The translations under genes were made by a program, and so were the position numbers. The notes under the pieces are model-generated. The model searched no databases and was not told the DNA's origin. It saw only the letters and a list, made by a program, of their open reading frames with translations. A DNA stretch of 58,000 nucleotides from Adiantum capillus-veneris. Taxonomy: Eukaryota > Streptophyta > Polypodiopsida > Polypodiales > Pteridaceae. The DNA is taken from contig CM043959.1 of NCBI GenBank assembly GCA_014529385.2, positions 47,871,928-47,929,927 on the forward strand, written 5' to 3'. This document shows, one piece after another, positions 32,545 through 44,304 of this stretch (its first letter is position 1; each line of letters begins with the position of its first letter).

Positions 32545-33239
32545 ACACCTCAAGCACCTTAATCTTGGGCGGGTTCCCACCTCAAGCTCAGCCCTAGCTT
32601 AACTAGGGTCAAAGAGATTTTTAACACTCACCTTTGGAGGTCTTTAATGAAGCTAATCCTAAGGTCTTTTAAGCTCCATTGGCTAGCCTTGCTCTTTGAC
32701 AGATCATCTCTCATTTGGACCCCTTTACCATTGGCCCCGTGTTGAGATAGATTTAAAAGCACATGTCTATATTCTAACCCTTGTTCTCGTTTACTATCCC
32801 ACATTAAAAGATCAATTTAATATGAGAAAATAATTTGGGTTGTCTAGAAAATAGATTTTATGACATTACCTCTGTCTTGAAATCATAGTCGTCCTCGACT
32901 ATGGGGTAGAAGAGATAAAGCCTTAGTCGTGAGTCAATTTTCTTAGTAGGTAGAGGATCCCTTTTTACCCTACAAAATATTTCCAAGATATATGACTAAT
33001 CCATTTGGTGCTTGGAAGACATAGCTGCCGCAAGCATGTCTGCTCTTTAGTCCATTTGATTATCCCAAGTAGAGTGAAAAATTCTACTCGGTGTTTGAGA
33101 GACGTTGTCATCACAAACATGATTCTAAGCATGCATACTATTTAAATTTGTGCACAATAAAAAGAGAACTAGTATTATAAGAAAAAATCATTGGTCATTT
33201 AAAAGAAATTTGTATCTTTGCTTACTCTAATGTGGCATT
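32545..33239. other. unassigned flank between E1 LTR and chromovirus
   Basis: This probably includes the 3' untranslated end and part of the LTR of the minus-strand chromovirus, which must lie to the left of its chromodomain. I could not define LTR ends here. Confidence 0.35.
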
Positions 33240-33645
33240 GTAAGCATTGACAAGGTTCATACCATCCTTAAGTTGTATTCCTTGCATCCATCTAGCATCT
33301 TCAAAATAATAATTTTTGAACTTAATAAGATATCGTCGGATAATCTTACCATGTCATAGTACCTTGTCTTCATGCCGAAGGATAGCTTTGGGTTGTAGCA
33401 CCTCTTCTTGGTCTTCAACTTCGGGAGGGTCTTCAATAGTTGGTTCACTTGGTGGCTCTCCTTTTGTAGGGATTAAGTAGGCTCACATGAAAGACATTGT
33501 GTATGAGCGAATGGTTGGGAAACTTGAGTTGATAAGCCATCTCATTGATGGGATTCAAAATTCTGAAAGGACCATAGTATCTTTTTTCTAACTTGGCATA
33601 ATACTTTTGATGGACTATAGGATTTTTGCCCGTAGTTTGCCTCAA
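33240..33645 (-). pseudogene. pol: chromovirus integrase C-terminal region and chromodomain
   Basis: On the minus strand, AKLEKRYYGPFRILNPI and IHNVFHVSLLNPY are the integrase C-terminal motif of chromoviruses. A frameshift and about 35 codons later comes a chromodomain: RRYLIKFKNYYFEDARWMQ corresponds to the family's YLVKWKGY..EATWE, with the aromatic cage positions partly replaced. Such chromodomains direct integration into heterochromatin by binding histone methyl-lysine marks. A TGA interrupts just before this domain. It is the end of the fragment that starts at 35,190. Confidence 0.75.
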
Positions 33646-34720
33646 TCAAGCCTTGGGAAATTTAAGTAAGACCCAATCATTTTATTTGAACATTAAGGCC
33701 CTTTTGTGCTTGTCAGCAATAGCTTTTTGTCTTTGTTGAGAGATGGAAAAAGCCTCCTTAATCTTTTAAAAAGATTCTTGTAGGTCACGGATATACTCAT
33801 CGGCAACGATGAAGATCTTCCCATGTACTTTAAGTAGTAAGGGATTTTAGGTCTTCCCTCAATTTTTTCAAAAGGTGCTTTTCCCATATAAGTATATACA
33901 GTATTATTGTAGGCTGCATACTCTACAAGAGGTAAGTACTTTTCCCATTGTGAGCATTGATCTACTTTTGTAACATAAGTCTTTAGTAGATCAAGTATCG
34001 TAAGATTTACTATCTCACTTTGGCCATCCGTTTGTGGGTGATAGGCCGAAGAGAAATTCAATCTGGTACCTATATTTTCAAAGAGACCTTTCCAAAAATT
34101 GCTAGACATTCTACGATCTCTATCTGACACGATGGATGTTGGTAATCCATGGTGTTTGAAAATCTATGATATGAAGAGAGTTGCCATTTGGTGTGCCTTT
34201 ATAGTCTTTTTGATAGGAATAAAGTGTGCTTGCTTACTAAACCTGTTGACTATTGTCCATACTCCCGTATTCCTATAAAAGGAAGTGGGTAATCCAAAGC
34301 TGAAATACATGGATATACTCTCCCATGGTGAATTTGGGATAGGCAAAGACTGGAGTGATCCAGGTTGGTTCCCTCTATCATACTTGGTCTTTTGGCATAC
34401 TACACATTTTGAAACATACTCTTGTATGTCCACTTTCATGGTAGGCCAATAGAAGTACGTTTCTACTCGATTGAATGCCTCTATGCCCCACATAGGGAGG
34501 AGCATGGGCTTCATACATGACTTTCTCATGAAGGGAATGGGTAACACATAGCCTATTTCTATGGAGAAGATAACCATCGTGCAAGGTGAATGGTTCCTCT
34601 TTCTTCCCCAAAGCAAGGGCTGACATTATGTCTCTATAGTCAGGGTCAGTAGCATACTCATCTATCATAGAAGATAGATCGTTGTGAGTAGCTATAGACA
34701 CCGCATTAACTTTTGGTTGT
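33646..34720 (-). pseudogene. pol: chromovirus integrase (zinc-binding and catalytic domains)
   Basis: The minus-strand frames overlap. The zinc-binding region has EAHAPPYVGHRG and CVVCQKTK. The catalytic core has NSPWESISMYF, where the usual Asp of SMDF is Tyr, then SDRDRRMSSNFWKGLF (second Asp), AYHPQTDGQSEIVN (Glu) and LVEYAAYNN. The first catalytic Asp is therefore lost, and frameshifts separate the parts. It would join element DNA to the host chromosome. The style differs from the E and D integrases, so it is a separate lineage. Confidence 0.85.
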
Positions 34721-35190
34721 CGTTAAAGTGCATCAGCCACTTGATTGTGCTTACTAGTAATGTGAGAAATATGGAAATTAAATTGTGAAAGAAAATTTTC
34801 CCACCTCATTTGTTTGTCAGAAAGCTTGGTTTGCATCATGAAGTACTTGAGGCTTTGGTGGTCGGTTAGTAGAATAAATGGAGTCCCCAATAAATAATGT
34901 TTCCATGTGTCTAGGGCATGTAGAATAGCTAAAAGCTCTTTCTCATAAATGCCTAAGACACGTTCATCTGTATTGAGCCTTTGGCTCTCATATGCTATGG
35001 TATGTCCTTCTTGAAGAAAAACTCCTCCAAGGCAATTACCACAAGCATCACATTGGACCTCAAATGGCTTTGAGAGATTTAGAAGCACGAGGACTGGTTG
35101 GGAGGTAAGCTTCTCTTAGAGATTGTCAAAAGCATTTTTCTCCTTAGTAGTCCATACATACTTAACGTTCTTTTTAATTAAGTCATGGCG
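34721..35190 (-). pseudogene. pol: chromovirus RT end and RNase H
   Basis: The minus-strand frame starts at VKYVWTTKEKNAFDNL (end of RT), then KPFEVQCDACGNCLGGVFLQ (first catalytic Asp), YEKELLAILHALDTWKHYLLG (Glu) and LLTDHQSLKYF (second Asp), ending KHNQVADAL. The fragment begins abruptly at about 35,190, where it abuts the duplicated ORF-A copy of element D. The fingers and palm of its RT are missing here. A related protease/RT piece lies at 47,230-48,343, but the two do not meet exactly. Confidence 0.85.
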
Positions 35191-36963
35191 CTGCGGTTAA
35201 GTGATGTTGTTCTCATCTTCTGTCATCATCTACATTTGCTTTGCATACTCATTTACCAACATGATCACTCCATTTGTGGTTTCCCAATCTTCAGGTTCTA
35301 CTTGGGGCTGCTTAGAAGTTTTAGCAATTTTGATTTGCGGCTCTTTTGATGGTGCAACGGCTTCTGCTTGTGGCTGTATAGGTTCGACTGATTCTTCTTG
35401 AGGCTTCGTAGCTAGTTCAATTGGTTCTTCTTGAGGCTTCATGGATTCCTCATTTGCTTCTGCTTGAGTTGTTGTAGAAGGTCCAAAACTTCAGTTTTTT
35501 CTGATTCCTTGGGCTGTTCAAAATTTTCCTCTTCTTGTTGCTCATGCTCTTTTCCCCTTGCATCCTCGCCTTCATTGGATTTAGCTGTTGGTGAAGGTGT
35601 TGGACTTGGCATGGGATGATCTTCTTGTTTTGTAGTTGTTGAAGAGGGTATTGGAGACATCTCTCCTTGTTAAGGATGTTACTTACTTTGTTGTGCAGCT
35701 TCTGCTTACCTCTGTTGCTCAGTCGCTTCTTCTTTTTCTTTCCTTTGAGCCTCTAGAGCTTCATTAATTTTCAATGCTTATGCTTCAACATACATCCACT
35801 CCAGTAAATCCTTTGGATCCTCTAGAACCTTCTTTGCAGGGTTCTTGGTCCTTAGACCCTTGACCTCCCTCAGGCTCCATTTCTCAAGGTTTTCACCTGC
35901 AGCTTGGTGGCTTCTTTTGTATGATTGTTTCTATCTTCAAATCTTGCCCTTTTTTGCTGAGGTTCCTCTTGATGAGCTCCCACTTCTTTCTTCTTCATTG
36001 CTTCCCTCCTTGCCCTTGTTTCTTCATTGTTAGATCTTTACCTACTGTGGGTTTCATGGGAACTTTCTGCAGATTCCTCATCTGTTTTATATACTCTTTT
36101 TGTTGATCTAGTGGTTCACGGAGAAGGTTGAGCTGAAATGATCCATGTGTTTTGATCTAAGGATGGCGGCAAGTTTTTGGCCATTCCAAAAGCATGATAT
36201 GCTATTATTGTTAGTACTTCTGAAGCACCCAAATATGTAATCTTCCCTCTTTCTTTGTGCCCTTGAGTGTTGTAATCACGTACTGCGTGTGATATATTGA
36301 TTGCATGGTTGTCGACTTCAATACTTGAGTAAAAGTAGTCACAAATGCATGGTTTGGGGTTGTGTACTATGGCGGTCTCTTTGAGAGGAAGTGCAAATGT
36401 TGATGGTAGAGGCAAGCTGGATCCTCCACTTGCCTTAGGATGAGATCAAAGAAGGTGGCAGCAACAATATCCTTGGTAAAAGCACGTGGTGTTTTCCTAT
36501 CCTTGGCCCTCATTGTCATACCTTCTGTTGGTAGCTTAAGTGCCTCGGCCACTATGTCGTTGGTGATCACCACTTTAAATTTTTTCCCCTGCTCATCCGT
36601 GACTTGAGGAGATCAGTCTTCTTTATCTATGGAAAACAATTCATGGGCTCTTTGGAAATCCACTCCACATGGCTCGTGGTTGTAGAAATCTCGAAGACCT
36701 AGTCTTCTATTGGCCTCTTTAGTGTCTGGCTTTGCAGCTACATCATAAACCTCCTTGGGTAGCATTTGTAACTCTACTTGGTGTCCTTCTTTGCTCTTGA
36801 ATATTCCAATGAAGACCATTGTGTTTTTTTCTTTGAGCTACTCTTTAGACAAGTAGGTTGCCTTTGCCGTCTTCATTGATCTCGGATCTAACTGGTATGG
36901 TGGCCATTCTTGCAGCTTATCGTTTTGAGACATCCTTTTCTTTGCCTTCTCAGCCGCTTGCAT
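35191..36963 (-). pseudogene. element D ORF-A, second copy (truncated)
   Basis: The start is ATG (complement of 36,961-36,963), giving MQAAEKAKKRM. The core matches E1 ORF-A: VELQMLPKEVYDV, GVDFQRAHELFS, VVITNDIVAEALKLPTEGM, then INISHAVRDYN and GASEVLTIIAYHAFGM. The tail is rich in Pro, Glu, Gln and Thr/Ser (EPIELATKPQEESVEPIQPQ) and runs to about 35,230. Stops (for example TAG in SKE*LKE) and frameshifts break it. Its sequence agrees closely with the copy at 39,124-40,880. At 35,191 it is cut and joined to the chromovirus fragment. Confidence 0.7.
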
Positions 36964-37606
36964 TGCACCTATTAAGGGAATACAGTGTCAAAGTTAGAAA
37001 ATTTCATGGATTCTGCTCTGAAATGACCTGAGTCTGAGTTGTTGGTAAATGATTTCCATTTTGCTTCAAATCAATTTTGGAGCATGCATAGATGCATAAA
37101 AACATGCAGAGATCAAAATCATGCAATCTAGGAAAAATTTGCAGCTAAAGTAAATATTCGTGATTATTAACAACTGAGAAATTTTTCCAACTTAGTGCAT
37201 TTTTGACATCAGAGGCTTCAAACATATGGCATTTAGGCAGTGTGGTCTCATTTGAGTGCACTGGGTGGAATGGTGCCAGATTTAGGTTTTTAGACTCTAA
37301 AACAGTAGATATAAAGAGATTTTGAGTTTTTGAGTTCCAAACTTCCTCAAACTTGATTAGTGGGCTTGAGACATCATGTTCATTGGTCCCACAAGGTCAA
37401 AGATGCAAATTGCATCCATTTTGATAAAAAAATAAATAATCATGATTATTAACTTTTTCATTATTTTTTGTTGTAACTTGGTTCTAGGCATGATGTTTGT
37501 GAGATATGGGGTGATTTGGATAAAAAAATGTGACAATTAACTCAAAAATTTGATTGAAAATACATTGGTGCGTTTTTTGAGAAATTCAGAGTTTTTCTTA
37601 ATCATT
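35191..37606 (-). repeat. 2.4-kb direct repeat, unit b (spacer plus ORF-A)
   Basis: This is a close copy of 39,124-41,533 in the same orientation, about 3.92 kb away. The right edge coincides with the end of ORF-B, the left edge with the join to the chromovirus. Read on the minus strand it begins TGATTAAG and ends CTTAACCGCA, so it resembles an LTR (TG..CA). A tandem duplication cut off by the chromovirus join explains it equally well. Confidence 0.75.
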
Positions 37607-38611
37607 TGTTAGGGACTTGAAAATACTGCATGGTGACTCTATTTTTAAGTTCCATGGTTGAATAGCCAACAAACCTTGATTTGAGGTTGCTGATCAATGC
37701 CCCAAATATCTCTCTCGCCATGTAAAGAATCTTGTATAGAATAGCTCTTCAAATGCCAACATATTCTTGATGGCAAAAATATATATCTGGCATAGAAGCC
37801 GTAGATGACTTCTTCTAAAGGCTGTCCACTCTAATTGTAGCATAGACCTTTGTTGCCTTTTAGAAAATACATCCATTGTGCACGGGCTTGTTCAAGCTCA
37901 TGAAATGTTTGAATGCATGTAAGCAGCATTCTGCATATTTTACAAAGCATTGCATATGAGAGGTCAGGGAGGCTCTTCACCATATACTCTTTCATTGCTG
38001 GTCCCTGCTCTGAAGCTGGTAGTCTTTGGTAATTTATCCATGTGGGCCTCTTATTCTTCAATGCATCCTGTGCCTGCCATGTGCTTATCCTTGGTACATG
38101 ACATAATGTAGGGTCCTTTTGTATGGTGTATCTATAATTCTTGTTCAACCAGTTATTTCTATATTTGGGGTGGATATCATCTGAGCCTTCTGTCTGCATA
38201 TCCTTGAGAAGTCTTTCCTTAACCTGCAGTATCTCCATCTTTATCAATGGGTAGGGTAGTGATTAATGATGGCATTGAGCATTGATTTTCTTGAGTGAGC
38301 TGAGCTACATTTACTGAGTGGAGAACTCTCAAATCCCAAGCCATTGTTGCTTTCCATTCAGCATGTGCTTCTTGGACTATCTGCTCTTTTAGTGCATCTT
38401 CCTCAGCTTTAGTTAGCTGGACCATTGACATTTCCTTGGCTTCAATGATTGGTACTTGAAACTCTAATTCTCCTGCTAGCCCTTCTGACGGCTGTTTTTC
38501 CACATCAACAAAAGAGACTGATGGTATGTCTATGGTTGGTTGTTCAGAGGTTCCTGCCTTCTTCTGAGTTTCTATATGTCCCTCTCTTAGCAGTTGATTG
38601 GCTCTCTTCAA
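37607..38611 (-). pseudogene. element D ORF-B
   Basis: The minus-strand frames cover the homologue of E1 ORF-B. An acidic N-terminal part (LTKAEEDALKEQIVQEAHAE) is followed, after a frameshift near 38,240, by the conserved core: RISTWQAQDALKNKRPTWIN, MKEYMVKSLPDLSYAMLCKI, LLTCIQTFHELE, and after another frameshift LAFEELFYTRFFT. Reading on in the third frame gives MAREIFGALISNLKSR before a stop at about 37,606. The shared P-T-W-x-N-Y and Y-M-V-K-(S/T)-L motifs are the best marks of the family. Function unknown. Confidence 0.65.
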
Positions 38612-39123
38612 TTATTCTATTTCCTTGAGAAATTGCTCTTTTCTTTGTACCCATATCAATGCAAGGTCTCGTCTTTGTGTTTTTTCTAGTTTCAACTCAA
38701 ATCCAAGGTCTTGGTTCCTCTTTTCTAAAGTCTTATAGAGTTCATCTGTTCCCTTGATTGAGGCTACAACGTGGTTTTCTCTTATCTGTCTTAGAAATGC
38801 CACTTGATCATTGACTTGTTGCTCGGAGTAATGCAAGGAGGCATTAGCTACATCTAGCTGCACTTGGATCTTTTTTACTGATAGAGTAGTGGTTAAAAGA
38901 TCATTGGTTACTTCTGTCAGTTGTTGATCTTTGCTTTTGCATACATCAGATAACTTTTTCAGGAGCTCTTCCATTTCTTTCTATTGTTTCTCCTTGGCAA
39001 TCTGGTGTTGTTCTGCTTCATTTTTAACTTTTAAATATACCTTTGAAGATCTTCAATGATGCTCATTTTTTCGTCTAGCTCTCCTTGTAGAGCATCAATG
39101 CCTTGTTCCAGCTCTTTAGCCCA
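38612..39123 (-). pseudogene. element D coiled-coil segment
   Basis: The minus-strand reading is continuous with the ORF-A tail through one TAA (QANVTDDSIT*PQWAKELE), then EQGIDALQGELDEKMSIIED and, after a frameshift, LLKKLSDVCKSKDQQLTEVT, FELKLEKTQRRDLALIW. Heptad-like Leu spacing and many charged residues indicate a coiled coil of about 150 residues, shorter than in E1. It shows that ORF-A, coil and ORF-B were one long reading frame in this family. Confidence 0.6.
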
Positions 39124-40880
39124 TTGCGGTTAAGTGATGCTGTCATCAGTTACATTTGCTTTGCATACTCCTTTACCTGCATGATCACTTCATCTGTGGT
39201 TTACCAATCTTCACGTTCTACTTGGGGCTGCTTAGAAGTTTTAGCAATTTTGATTTGCGGCTCTTTTGATGGTGCAACAGCTTCTGCTCGTGGCTATGTA
39301 GGTTCGACTGATTCTTCTTGAGGCCTCCTAGCTAGTTTAATTGGTTCTTCTTGAGGCTTCATGGATTCCTCAGCTGCTTCTGCTTGAGTTGCTGTAGAAG
39401 GTCAGACTTCACTTTTTTCTAATTCCTTGGGCTGTTCAAATTTCCTGTTCTTGTTGCTTAGGCTCATTTCCCCTTGTGTCCTCGCCTTCATTGGATTTAG
39501 ATGTTGGTGAAGGTGTTGGACTTGACATGGGCTGATCTTCTTGTTTTGTAGTTGGTGAAGAGGGTCTTGGAGACATCTCTCCTTGTTCAGGATGTTACCT
39601 ACTTTGTTGTGCAGCTTTTGGTTACCTCTATTGCTCAGCCGCTTCTTCTTTTGCTTTCCTTTGAGCGTCTAGAGCTTCCTTAATTTTCAATCCTTCAGCT
39701 TCAACATACATCCACTCAGACTAATCCTTTGGATCCTCTAGAACCTTCTTTGCACGGTTCTTGGTCCTTAGACCATTGACCTCCCTCGGGCTCCATTTCT
39801 TAGGGTCTTCAATTGCAACTTGGTGGATTCTTTTGTATGATTGTTTCTATCTTTCAAATCTTTCTCTTTTTTGCTGAGGTTCCTCTTGATGAGCTGCAAC
39901 TTCTTTCTTCTTCATTGCTTCCCTCCTTGCCATTGTTTCTTCATTCTCAGATCTTTCCCTAATGTGGGCTTCATGGGGAACTTTCTGCAGATCCCTCATC
40001 TGTTTTATATAATCTTTTTGTTGATCTAGTGGTTCATGGAGAAGGTTGAGCTGAAAAGATCCATGTGTTCTGATCTAGGTTTGGCGGCAAGTTTTTGGCC
40101 ATTCCAAAAACATGATATTCTATTATTGTTAGTACTTCTAGAGCACCCAAATATGTGATCTTCCCTCTTTATTTGTGCCCTTTAGTGTTGTAAGCACATA
40201 CTACGCGTGATCTATTGCTTGCATGGTTGTCGACTTCAATACTTGAGTAAAAGTAGTCACAATGAATGGTTTGGAGGTGTGTACTGTGGCGATCTCTTTG
40301 AGAGGAAGTGGAAATGTTGATGGTAGAGGCGAGCAGGATCCTCCACTTGCCTTAGGATGAGATTAGAGAAGGTGGAAGCAACAGTATCCTTGGTGAAAGT
40401 ACGTGTTGTTTTCCTATCCCTGGCCCTCATTTTCATACCTTCTGTTGGTAGCTCAAGTGCCTCGGCCACTATGTCTTTGGTGATCACCACTTTAAATTTT
40501 TGCCCCTGCTCATCCGTGACTTGAGGAGATCTGTCATCTTTAATTATGGACAATAATTCATAGGCTCTTTGGAAATCCACTCCACATGGCTCGTGGTTGT
40601 AGAAATCTTGAAGTCCTAGTCTTCTGTTAGCGTCTTTAGTGTCTGGCTTTGTAGCTACATCATGAACCTCCTTGGGTAGTAGTTGTAACTCTACCTGGTG
40701 TCCTTCTTCACCCTTGAATCCGGCAGTCAAGACCACCGTGTTGTTTTGTTTGAGCTGCTATTTAGACAGGTAGGTTGCCTTTGCTGTCTTCACTGAGCTT
40801 GGATCTGATTGGTACGATGGCAATTCTTGTAGCTTCTCTTTTTGAGACATCCTCTTCTTTACCTTCTCAGCCGCTTGCAT
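39124..40880 (-). pseudogene. element D ORF-A, first copy
   Basis: The start ATG is the complement of 40,878-40,880. The best preserved stretch, 40,736-40,257, reads GFKGEEGHQVELQLLPKEV, FYNHEPCGVDFQRAYELLSI, VVITKDIVAEALELPTEGM and LILRQVEDPARLYHQHFHFL. The last motif is not obvious in E1. The tail is Pro/Glu/Gln-rich. Compared with E1 the identity is low, but motif order and spacing agree, including the central ITxDIVAEAL against ITERVVAAAL. Stops and frameshifts are present throughout. It is followed by its coiled coil and ORF-B, so this is the native copy of the duplicated pair. Confidence 0.7.
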
Positions 40881-41533
40881 TGCACCTATTAAAGGAATAC
40901 AGTGTCAAAGTTAGACAATTTCATGGATTCTGCTCTTAAATGACCGGAGTCTGAATTACTGGCAAATGATGTCCATTTTGCTTCAAATCAATTTTAGAGC
41001 ATGCATAGATGCATAAAAACATGCAGAGATCAAAATCATGCAATCCAAGAAAAATTTGCAACTAAAGTAAATAATCGCGATTATTAATAGTTGGGAAATT
41101 TTTCCAACTTTTTGCATTTTTGACATCAGAGGCTTGAAACATAGGGCATTTAGGCAGTGTGGTCTCATTTGAGTGCACTGGGTGAAAATGGTGCCAGACT
41201 TAGGGTTTTAGATTCTGTAATAGTAGATATAAAGAGATTTTGAGTTTTTGAGTTCCAAACTTTCTCAAACTTGATTAGTGGGCTTGAGACATCATGTTCT
41301 TTGGTCCCACAAGGTCAAAGTTGCAAATTGCATCCATTTTGATAAAAAAGTAGTTAATCATGATTATTAACTTTGTCATCATTTTTTGTTGCAACATGGT
41401 TATAGGCATGATGTAGAGTCTATGTGTGAGATATGGGGTGATTTGGATCAAAAAAGTGATAGTTAACTTACAAATTGGATTGAAAAGACATTGGTACATT
41501 TTTTGACAAATTCAGAGTTTTTCTTGATCATTT
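39124..41533 (-). repeat. 2.4-kb direct repeat, unit a (spacer plus ORF-A)
   Basis: This is the partner of 35,191-37,606. Homology includes the noncoding part upstream of ORF-A (for example GGAATACAGTGTCAAAGTTA at 40,894 and 36,978). The stretch from 41,534 to 41,900 is unique and holds nothing recognised. Unlike E1, no copy of the 22-bp palindrome was seen in this spacer. Confidence 0.75.
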
Positions 41534-41901
41534 TCGCTCATACTTGACCTATGGCATGTAATAGGTGTGTACAAGTGATAGGTGAAGTGAAGAGATCAAT
41601 TTCAAGCCAAACAAATACAAAAGTAAATAATCTTGATTATTTACAACAATCACTTTTTCTACAAGAATTGACAATTTGATGAACTAAACATCTTCAATAC
41701 ATCTAAAACAAGTCCTATAATGAATTTGGTAAAGTTTGATCGTTTCTACATCACTTTGTGCTCTTGTCGAATCTCAAATCACTGATTTTTGTGACTACTT
41801 GGCATGTAGAGTTGGTAAGTCTCTTTTGAAGCTATGGACTTATCCGGTACATAGTCCTCATGCTACTCATTCAATTTTGGCCCAAACGGAGTCAATTTGA
41901 C

Positions 41902-42948
41902 TTAATATGTCAAATTTGACCCTTTGTAGCCTTCGACGTGTATTCTGCTGTTAGAGAGCTTGCCTGGACTATTTCCATGATACCATCTAGGTACATTGTG
42001 TATGGACCTCATCTGTAAGCTGCCTGTGGAGTCAAAATCCAATTCTGGCATGTGGCAAAAATCTAGAATATTTACTTGGGACCTCCTTGACCCTTGCCAA
42101 GAGAAGATAAATGCTCCGTTTTCCTCCAAACCCACCTTGTGTGAGGTTCCCTGCTCAAAGATGCTTTTCTTTGGGTTGTTAGATTTGGAACCTTCTTTGG
42201 TACAATAGATGATGTCTTGGGCACCCAAATTTGAGACGACTTGTCCTTGATTTGTGCTTTTGGTACCCAAATTTTCCTGACTCCTTGCATGCTAGTTGTA
42301 GTATTTTCTTATCTAGAGGATGAAGAAGATTGATTACTTCGTGGTTTCTTTTGTGGGTAACCTATTTTTCATTCCTCTTTGCTTGGTGCAATTGGAATGA
42401 TGAGTTGTCCTCGTTTAGGTGATACCTTGAGTTGGTTGGTGTCCTAATCCGGTACTGCATTGTATGTCCGCATCCATGAGATTCCAAGAATCATTGTTTC
42501 ATTTGTGTGCTCATCTGGAAAACGTACAAATTGATGAGGGCATGAACATCCATGTACTATCACATTCAAGTTGACGACTCCCAATGTAACCGATATTCCC
42601 GATGCTAAAGACTGATTCGTTGCTTTCTTGTACGTGGAATAATTGACTGCATTTATTCCAGCTAGTGTATCGACCAATGCATTTGTGCTATGGTTGTTTA
42701 GTTGTACTTTGATGCGAAGGCCCATTCCATCTAACCATTCATCATCCATTGACACTGCATCCTTCTGCCATTCCCATAGTTGTTCATCTAGTTCAAAAGT
42801 GTTGATGGGAATAGGTGTTTGTAGATTTTTGAAAGCGTCTTTCCTTTTGAGTACCCATAGTCGAGCTTCCTCTTGGGCTTCATCAATAACCTGCTGCTAT
42901 CGTTTCATCTTTCTTTGCTTTGCTGCATGCATCTTTGCTAGTAAATAA
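41902..42948 (-). pseudogene. element D second retropepsin-like ORF (PR2) with WVPK repeats
   Basis: On the minus strand, a basic helical start (KMHAAKQRKMKR, EAQEEARLWVLKRKDAF) leads to a retropepsin-like part: NALVDTLAGINAVNYSTYK, where the family D-(S/T)-G is D-T-L, and MILGISWMRTYNA, matching the L-G-x-x-W motif. After the domain come RKIWVPKAQIKD and SQIWVPKTSS, then a C-terminal part with WYHGNSPGKLSNSRIHVEGY resembling YRAKLHGQALAKFSTHARHI of E1 (21,600). It directly follows the integrase C-terminal region, so the order integrase-PR2 is native. The loss of Gly beside the catalytic Asp suggests decay or a non-enzymatic role. Confidence 0.7.
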
Positions 42949-44304
42949 ATGGTTAGTGAAAAATTGTACTTCTTCAAGAGGCATCCACTAATCCACTTAG
43001 CCATTGGATCACCATCTAGAGTGAACAACTTAACTGCTCCACTTGGGGATATGACTTCAATGATAAATGGTTCATTTCCCTTTTTCTTAAACTTGGGAAT
43101 GTGCTGCTTAAGGGAGTAGACTAAAACTTAGTCCCCTTTTTTGAAGATTTTTGTGACTAGATGGGAATCAGAAAATTAATTTTGTTTCTGCTTTTGTGCA
43201 TAGATGTGAGCTACAGCTGTTAGCCTTTTCTCATCATGCTTCTCTAAATCTTCAAACCTTTATGACAGTTCATGGCCGATCCACTCAAGATCCTTAGCTA
43301 CCCTTAGAGTCGGCAATAGAAATTCTAGCGATAGTATGGCATCAAGACCATAAACAAAGTTGAAGGGTGTAGCATTTAAAGCTGTCTTGAATGAAACACT
43401 ATAAGCCCATAGAGTGGCATGTAGATTCATTTCCCAATCAGTTCGTCCTGAACTAATCTTTTTAGTTAATATCAAGCTAAGAATTTTATTTGTGTGCTCA
43501 ACTTTTGTCCATTTGCTTGTGGATGATAGGGAGAAGATTTGTTACGGATGACAAAAATTCATTTAGTAGATACTCAATTACCTCATTGAGGAAATGAGTT
43601 CCCCTATCACTAACAATTTCTATTGGTAGTCCATATCTTGTGAATATATTTTCATACAAGAATGCGGCTTTGGTTCTAGCATCATTCTTTTTGGTTGCCT
43701 TAGCCTTTGCCCACTTGGTCAAATAGTCTATAGCTACAGTTATATATCGAGCTTGAGTTCTATAAGAAGGTGGTTGTATTGGCCCGACAAAATCTATGCC
43801 CCGTTTTGCAAAAGCTCTAGCCCCCATCATTGGTCTTAACGGCCTGCTATCTACTGGGGTTGGCATTTTAGCTCTTTGACATGCATCACACCTTCAAACA
43901 TATTCTTTGGCATCTGCAAAAAGTATGGGCCATCATATGCCCGGCACCATTAAAATTGCTCTAGTGGTGGTTTCACTTGAAAAGTGACCTCCAACTAATC
44001 CCGCATGTGCTTGTTCTAGAATGGGTATATATTTGTCTTCATTTGCACAAAGACGCAAATGTTGATCCTTTCCTCTTTGATACAATTGGTTTCTAATAAG
44101 AGCATAGTCTCTTGCTTCAGTTTCAATTGCTCTTTGGCGGCGTTTACTCATGTCCTTAGGAAATGTTCGGTTTGATAAATAAGTAACAAGATAGTTACTC
44201 CACTTAGGAACGAGTGATATTTGGAACAATGTCACATGAGGTATGGGTGCTTGTTTCTGGAAGTGAGGAATTTTTTTTACAAATGAGTGAACATCACTCT
44301 TCAT
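42949..44304 (-). pseudogene. pol: element D integrase (module 2, catalytic core, C-terminal region)
   Basis: The minus strand starts with ISLVPKWSNYLVTYLSNRTF, RNQLYQRGKDQHLRLCA and AHAGLVGGHF (zinc-binding module 2). The core has GIDFVGPI (first Asp), IEIVSDRGTHFLNEVIEYLL (second Asp) and, after a one-base shift, VEHTNKILSLILTK (Glu). DWEMNLHATLWAYSVSFKTA and a basic C-terminal part (FKKKGNEPFIIEVISPSG) follow. All three catalytic residues are readable, but frameshifts split them. By eye module 2 is about half identical to E1 and E3, so D is a separate family. Confidence 0.85.

Noticed and set aside
35201-36106. Plus-strand Phe/Ser/Leu-rich frames opposite element D ORF-A (also 39,103-40,029)
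   Set aside because: They are antisense to the Glu/Lys/Gln-rich ORF-A tail, and the minus-strand reading has homologues in E1.
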